A DNA stretch of 64,000 nucleotides, taken from positions 1 to 64,000 of the forward strand of contig NZ_JBASBR010000007.1 of NCBI RefSeq assembly GCF_049651205.1, read 5' to 3'. This DNA is from Castellaniella sp049651205 (lineage in GTDB: Bacteria > Pseudomonadota > Gammaproteobacteria > Burkholderiales > Burkholderiaceae_B). The notes under the pieces were generated by a model. The model saw only the letters and a list, made by a program, of their open reading frames with translations. It made no database searches and had not been told where the DNA came from. Shown piece by piece: positions 59,553 through 64,000 of the stretch. Positions within the stretch are counted from its first letter, which is position 1, and each line of letters begins with the position of its first letter. The position numbers were made by a program, and so were the translations under genes.

Positions 59553-61817
59553 CTATCCCTTGGCACGAACAATCTTTTGCACCTGAGGTACATGCCGGAT
59601 TGCCCGGATGACCTGAGCCAGGTGCTTGCGACTGTCGACCTGCACGGTGACATGCAGTAATGCTGTGGCAGCCGCTTCGTCAGGCATGCTGAGCTGCGTG
59701 ATATTGGAGTCTGCCTCGGTGATCTCAGCCGCCAGGCGGCCCAGTACGCCACGCTCATTAAGCACAGTGATGTCCAGGCGGGTCGTCAGGTGCCGCGCAG
59801 TGGTGACATCCCATACTACCGGGATCCAGCGTTCGGGTTCTTTTGCTTGCTGGCGCAAGGCAACAGGACAATCAGCCATATGCACCACCAATCCGTGTCC
59901 AAGGCGGATACCACCAATAATGGCATCGCCCGGCAATGGGCCACAACACGGCGCCAGCTGTACAGCTTGCCCTTCGTTGCCGTGGATAACGATTGGTGCC
60001 CCGGAGACGGCATTGAACTCATCTACCGCCATGGCCGTGGTTTCGAGCATGGCGTTTTCGGGGGCGAAACGGCGTGCCACCACAGCGGCCAAGCGTTTAC
60101 CCAAGCCAATATCCGCCAAAATCTCGGTGCGCGAGGCGCCGCCCGAGCCTTTGGCCAGACGATCCCACTGGGGATCCGTATCGGCTGGGTAGGTGATCCC
60201 TAGCTGATCAAACGCTTGATTGAGCAAGCGCCGCCCAAACGCGATGGATTCTTCATAACGTTCAGTGCGCAGATAGTGGCGAATCTCGGAGCGTGCCCGC
60301 CCGGTACGGACATAATTAAGCCATTGCGCACTGGGGCGCGAGGCCGACGAAGTCATGATCTCTACAGCGTCCCCGCTGTGCAACTCGGTGCGTAGTGGAG
60401 AAAAATCGCCATTGATCTTGCAGGCCACCGCGTGATTGCCGACATCGGTGTGGATGGCGTATGCAAAATCGACGGGTGTAGCCCCACGCGGCAAAGAAAG
60501 GATTTTTCCTTGGGGTGTAAACACATAAACGGCATCCGGAAACAGATCAACCTTGACGTGTTCGAGAAATTCGCCGGAATCACCCGTTTGGTTCTGGATA
60601 TCCAGTAACGATTGCAGCCACTGGTGCGTGCGTTTTTGCAAATCGTTCAGTGAGGTGCCTTGTTCTTTATAAAGCCAGTGAGAGGCAACACCTTCTTCGG
60701 CCACGTGATCCATGTCCCGTGTACGAAACTGAAACTCGACCGGCGTGCCATAGGGGCCAATCAGGGTAGTGTGCAAGGATTGATAGCCATTGATCTTTGG
60801 AATGGCAATGTAATCCTTGAATTTTCCTGGTACGGGACGGTATAACTGATGCAGTGTGCCCAGGGCCAGGTAGCACTCGGGCAGCGTGTGCACAACCACC
60901 CGAAACCCGTAGATATCGAGCACATCAGAAAACGATTTTTTCTGCTCGACCATCTTCTTGTAGATGCCGTACAAGGATTTTTCCCGGCCACTGACTTCTG
61001 CGTCCAGGCCGGTTGCCGGCAGTGCCGCCCGTACAGCTTCTGCGATTTTGGTGATGACTTCCCGACGATTGCCACGGGCGGCCATCATGGCCTTGTACAG
61101 CACATCGTAGCGGTTGGGGTAAATGGCCTTGAAGCAGCGGTCCTGGAGTTCGCGAAACAGGGCGTTCAGGCCCAGACGATGGGCGATGGGGGTGTAGATG
61201 TCCAGGGTTTCGCGGGCTACCCGGCGGCGCTTCTCAGATGGCACGGCATCCAGCGTGCGCATGTTATGCAGGCGATCCGCCAGCTTGATGAGAATGACGC
61301 GTACGTCGCGCGCCATGGCCAGTAGCATCTTACGAAAGGACTCTGCCTGCTGCTCGGCCTTGGTGGCGTATTCGAGGCGCTCAAGCTTGGTGAGGCCATC
61401 CACGATATCAGCAACATCCGGGCCAAATTTTTCGGCGAGCTCTTGCTTGGCAACGCCCTGATCTTCGATGACATCGTGCAGCAAGGCAGCCATCAGGGAA
61501 TCTGCATCGAGCTTCCAGCCTGCGCAGATTTCAGTGACGGCTATGGGATGCGAGATGTAGGGCTCTCCGCTTTCGCGAAACTGCCCCAGATGTGCATTGT
61601 CTGCAAACCGGTAGGCTTCACGCACGCGCTCGATATCACGCGGTGCCAGGTATACAGAGATAATTTGTTGCAGCCCCGCCAGCGAGGCGATAGGGCTGGG
61701 TGCCGCCGCAGGAATGGAGGCGGGGGCAGCGTGGGGTTTTCTTCTGCGTAGCCTGGGCCCTTTGCGCAGCACCGCCAGAAGCCCGGACGATGCACCGCGT
61801 ATGCCAGAAAACGCCAT
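59553..61817 (-). CDS. spoT: Bifunctional (p)ppGpp synthetase/hydrolase SpoT
   Basis: 754 residues. HD hydrolase (HLGQFRESGEPYISHPIAVTEI, LLHDVIED), synthetase (RVVVHTLPECYLALGTLHQLY, GKFKDYIAIPKINGYQSLHT with the F-K-D loop of bifunctional enzymes), TGS (VYVFTPQGKILSLPRGATPVDFAY), and a C-terminal ACT domain. Both catalytic parts look intact, so it makes and degrades the stringent-response alarmone. It is last in the xthA-gmk-rpoZ-spoT run, 24 bp after rpoZ. Confidence 0.97.
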   Translation of the reverse strand: MAFSGIRGASSGLLAVLRKGPRLRRRKPHAAPASIPAAAPSPIASLAGLQQIISVYLAPRDIERVREAYRFADNAHLGQFRESGEPYISHPIAVTEICAGWKLDADSLMAALLHDVIEDQGVAKQELAEKFGPDVADIVDGLTKLERLEYATKAEQQAESFRKMLLAMARDVRVILIKLADRLHNMRTLDAVPSEKRRRVARETLDIYTPIAHRLGLNALFRELQDRCFKAIYPNRYDVLYKAMMAARGNRREVITKIAEAVRAALPATGLDAEVSGREKSLYGIYKKMVEQKKSFSDVLDIYGFRVVVHTLPECYLALGTLHQLYRPVPGKFKDYIAIPKINGYQSLHTTLIGPYGTPVEFQFRTRDMDHVAEEGVASHWLYKEQGTSLNDLQKRTHQWLQSLLDIQNQTGDSGEFLEHVKVDLFPDAVYVFTPQGKILSLPRGATPVDFAYAIHTDVGNHAVACKINGDFSPLRTELHSGDAVEIMTSSASRPSAQWLNYVRTGRARSEIRHYLRTERYEESIAFGRRLLNQAFDQLGITYPADTDPQWDRLAKGSGGASRTEILADIGLGKRLAAVVARRFAPENAMLETTAMAVDEFNAVSGAPIVIHGNEGQAVQLAPCCGPLPGDAIIGGIRLGHGLVVHMADCPVALRQQAKEPERWIPVVWDVTTARHLTTRLDITVLNERGVLGRLAAEITEADSNITQLSMPDEAAATALLHVTVQVDSRKHLAQVIRAIRHVPQVQKIVRAKG

Positions 61818-61841
61818 TGAATACCCCCCTTTGCGTTTAGA

Positions 61842-62045
61842 TCAGGTGGGAACCTTGCGCAGCATCTCGGTGCCAACCTGGCCTTGTGCGATTTCACGCA
61901 GGGCGGTAACCGTAGGTTTATTATGGCTTTCGATGCGGGCTTCGTGACCTTGGGCAAGCTCGCGGGCACGATAAGTGGCCGCCAGGGTGAGGTCAAAGCG
62001 GTTGGGGATTTGCTGAAGGCAATCTTCGACGGTGATACGGGCCAT
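61842..62045 (-). CDS. rpoZ: RNA polymerase omega subunit
   Basis: 67 residues: MARITVEDCLQQIPNRFDLTLAATYRARELAQG, then NKPTVTALREIAQGQVG. It supports assembly of RNA polymerase and forms part of a ppGpp-binding site. It lies 11 bp after gmk and before spoT, the conserved order. Confidence 0.97.
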   Translation of the reverse strand: MARITVEDCLQQIPNRFDLTLAATYRARELAQGHEARIESHNKPTVTALREIAQGQVGTEMLRKVPT

Positions 62046-62056
62046 GAGTGTCCTGA

Positions 62057-62737
62057 TTAGCTAGCGTTGTTGAGAGGTTTACGTATGCCCAGTTGCATAA
62101 ACAGATCAGCGTGGCGAACGGATTGTGCGGTATATCGTAACCGGGCCGCTAGCACAACTGCCTGAAGCTGCCGTGAAGCCAGGCTAAAGTCTTGATTAAT
62201 AATAACATATTCGCAGTCGGATGCATGCGCCATCTCGCCTCCTGCAGCAAGCAGACGGCGGGCAATCACCTGCGGGGCATCCTGGCCGCGTTTGTTCAGG
62301 CGCGTCTCGAGCGCCTCGATGGAGGGCGGCAGAATAAAGACGCCGATAGCCTGTGGGTAATGCTGCCGAACTTGCCGTGCGCCTTGCCAATCGATCTCGA
62401 GAATGATGTCTTGTCCGGCCGTGATGGCCTGAGCCACCCGATCGCGTGGTGTGCCGTAAAAATTGCCGTGCACCTCTGCCCATTCGAGCATGTCACCGCG
62501 TTCGCGCATGGCCTGGAAAGTATCCACTGACACAAAACGGTAGTGCTTTTTATCTTCTTCTCCGGGACGTGGGGGGCGGGTGGTGCACGAAATAGACAGC
62601 GATAAGGTGTCATCCTGTGCCAGCAGAGCGTTGACCAGGCTGGACTTACCGGCGCCGCTGGGTGCCACCACCATGAAGATATTTCCGGCGTGCTTGGGAG
62701 ACATATCTGCGGATTGTGAAGGGGACGATGTTGTCAT
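62057..62737 (-). CDS. gmk: Guanylate kinase
   Basis: 226 residues from ATG 62737. P-loop APSGAGKSSLVNALL, then SISCTTRPPRPGEEDKKHYRF, FYGTPRDRV and ILEIDWQGARQVR. It phosphorylates GMP to GDP, joining guaA/guaB output to the GTP pool used by spoT. An alternative ATG at 62704 (MSPKHAGNIF) would give a more usual length. The first start is favoured by the ATGA overlap with the upstream gene. Confidence 0.97.
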   Translation of the reverse strand: MTTSSPSQSADMSPKHAGNIFMVVAPSGAGKSSLVNALLAQDDTLSLSISCTTRPPRPGEEDKKHYRFVSVDTFQAMRERGDMLEWAEVHGNFYGTPRDRVAQAITAGQDIILEIDWQGARQVRQHYPQAIGVFILPPSIEALETRLNKRGQDAPQVIARRLLAAGGEMAHASDCEYVIINQDFSLASRQLQAVVLAARLRYTAQSVRHADLFMQLGIRKPLNNAS

Positions 62738-63066
62738 GATACCGCCGGCGTATCTGGCGATTGACCAAACTCGGCTAAGGTATCCGCATAAGCCTGGGCA
62801 CTGGTACACAGAAATACGATGGCATCGCCGGGATTCAGGTTGAACAGCACATCCTGAATCTGACTAGCGACGTCGTCGGTATCGTTGACAGCGGCCACAT
62901 GGACGTCTCCCTCGCCCTGAAACTGTTGGGCGGGCACAATATCGGCCACCTGCTGTACATCGGCTGGCCGCTGGGCTACATATACACGAAAGGGCAGGTT
63001 TTCGAGGGTGATGTCGAGAATCGCGCCGCGATCTATGCGCGCGATCAATTGGCTGTCTAGGGGCAT
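62734..63066 (-). CDS. Uncharacterised 110-residue protein between xthA and gmk
   Basis: From ATG 63066, 110 residues, acidic, with no membrane helix or signal. Recognisable pieces are LENLPFRVYVAQRPADVQQV and NLNPGDAIVFLCTSAQAY. I do not recognise a family. It overlaps gmk by ATGA and follows xthA by 31 bp, so it is a real part of this operon. In many Burkholderiales a yicC gene lies near gmk; this protein does not look like YicC. The longer open frame to 63237 overlaps xthA and is unlikely. Confidence 0.7.
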   Translation of the reverse strand: MPLDSQLIARIDRGAILDITLENLPFRVYVAQRPADVQQVADIVPAQQFQGEGDVHVAAVNDTDDVASQIQDVLFNLNPGDAIVFLCTSAQAYADTLAEFGQSPDTPAVS

Positions 63067-63097
63067 GAGGGAAGCAAAAACGCGGAATATCCCCGCA

Positions 63098-63880
63098 TTA
63101 TATTTTGAATTGCGCCACAACAGGCGCGTGATCGGAGGGCTTTTCCCATCCACGCGGTATTTTATCAACCACGCACTCGAGGCAGCGGCTGGCAAGATCG
63201 GGGCTTGCCAGGATGTGATCGATACGCACACCTGCATTTCGCCGAAACGACATCATCCGATAATCCCACCAGCTGAATATCTTGGGCGGCTGATCAAACA
63301 GGCGAAAAGTATCCTTCAGGCCCAGATCCAGCAAGCGTTGAAACGCTTGGCGTTCGGGCTCTGATACCAGCACATTGCCCTCCCAGGCTTTTGGGTCGTG
63401 CACGTCTGCATCTGCCGGTGCCACGTTGTAGTCACCTAAAATGGCCAGATCAGTATGCTGACTGATTTCATCACCTAACCAGGCATGCAGCGCCTGATAC
63501 CAATCCAGCTTGTACGCATATTTATCGCTGCCCACCGACTGCCCATTAGGGCAATAGGCACTGATGACACGCACCGCCTGGCCCTGGGTATCCGTTATGG
63601 TGGCGGCGATGATCCGTTGTTGCGGGTCTTCGTAACCAGGGATATTGCGTTGCACATCCAGAGGCGGTGTCCTGCTAATGATAGCCACACCGTTATATGT
63701 CTTTTGCCCGGCCCAGCAGGCGTGATAGCCCGCCACCCGTAACGCAGCATCGGGGAAGCGCTCGTCTGGCAATTTCAGCTCTTGCAGACAGAGGGCATCC
63801 ACCGGGTTGGCATGCAACCAGTCGAGCACATGGCCCAGACGGACGTTAAGCGAATTGACGTTCCAGGTGGCAAGTTTCAT
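63098..63880 (-). CDS. xthA: Exodeoxyribonuclease III
   Basis: 260 residues from ATG 63880: MKLATWNVNSLNVRLGHVLDWL, LCLQELKL (metal Glu), YNGVAIISR, LGDYNVAPADADV, FSWWDYR and SDHAPVVAQF (catalytic His at the end). It cuts 3' ends and abasic sites in base-excision repair. It opens the operon leading to gmk and spoT, and its upstream region is very AT-rich, suiting a strong promoter. Confidence 0.96.
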   Translation of the reverse strand: MKLATWNVNSLNVRLGHVLDWLHANPVDALCLQELKLPDERFPDAALRVAGYHACWAGQKTYNGVAIISRTPPLDVQRNIPGYEDPQQRIIAATITDTQGQAVRVISAYCPNGQSVGSDKYAYKLDWYQALHAWLGDEISQHTDLAILGDYNVAPADADVHDPKAWEGNVLVSEPERQAFQRLLDLGLKDTFRLFDQPPKIFSWWDYRMMSFRRNAGVRIDHILASPDLASRCLECVVDKIPRGWEKPSDHAPVVAQFKI

Positions 63881-64000
63881 TCGATTATAAATATCGTTAT
63901 TAATCAAATATATATTAAACAAACTTAAATTAATACTTTAAGCTCACCAATCAAGCACCTTTCCACTTCGGGCCTAGTGATTGATCTTCTCCGTACTGTG
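63881..64000. other. AT-rich region at the right edge
   Basis: 63881-63945 is strikingly AT-rich (TATAAATAT and TTAATCAAATATATATTAAA) and probably contains the xthA promoter. A 16-codon open end on the minus strand stops at 63951-63953; it could be the end of another gene beyond the edge, but it is too short to identify. Confidence 0.4.

Overview
The window is a GC-rich, densely coded bacterial chromosome segment. It has no rRNA, tRNA, CRISPR array or insertion sequence that I can find. Gene content and order point to a betaproteobacterium of the order Burkholderiales, most likely family Alcaligenaceae (Bordetella, Advenella and Pusillimonas relatives). The main clues are recJ next to an RpfE-type gene, one Lol permease gene with lolD then tatD and comEC, a second-type infA, surE-pcm-nlpD, gmk-rpoZ-spoT, and a 112-residue GlnB. 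This is inference from protein families and synteny, not from a database search.

Layout. 1-4400: the end of a TRAP transporter gene, a hemerythrin-like protein, and a four-gene ABC uptake operon with two periplasmic binding proteins. 4400-14030: infA, an EamA exporter, recJ and rpfE, then lolC-lolD-tatD-comEC. 14140-21570: a complete branched-chain 2-oxo acid dehydrogenase operon (E1alpha, E1beta, E2, E3), an alpha/beta hydrolase, a PHP phosphatase and greB. 21750-33550: purine synthesis (purL, guaB, guaA), with fadE and an oppositely oriented MFS/hydrolase pair between them. 33539-35728: a small island at the 3' end of guaA, bounded by a 14-bp direct repeat and carrying an AbiE toxin-antitoxin pair but no integrase. 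35800-41700: a LysR regulator divergent from a D-tartrate dehydratase, an M20 amidohydrolase, a TRIC-family channel, and a sodium:solute symporter with a small membrane partner. 41990-43210: three small stress-type genes (a 56-residue protein, a BON protein, a CsbD protein). 43240-46640: a drug exporter, a thioredoxin and a purine permease. 46740-53050: tsaD, plsY, and the tightly overlapping surE-pcm-nlpD-exonuclease-rlmD run, which lacks the usual rpoS. 53060-63880: argH, glnB-rluF, rlmJ, ugpQ, ppiD, and the xthA-(unknown)-gmk-rpoZ-spoT operon.

How the genes work together. Most of the window is housekeeping: GTP synthesis (purL, guaA, guaB, gmk) plus the stringent response that draws on GTP (spoT), lipoprotein export, DNA repair and uptake, rRNA modification and nitrogen sensing. 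The accessory parts are the ABC operon, the pair between guaB and guaA, the AbiE island, the tartrate/symporter block and the stress/exporter block. The AbiE island is the most interesting: it has a clear attachment-site duplication, a hairpin that looks like the displaced guaA terminator, and nested inverted repeats in front of the antitoxin gene.
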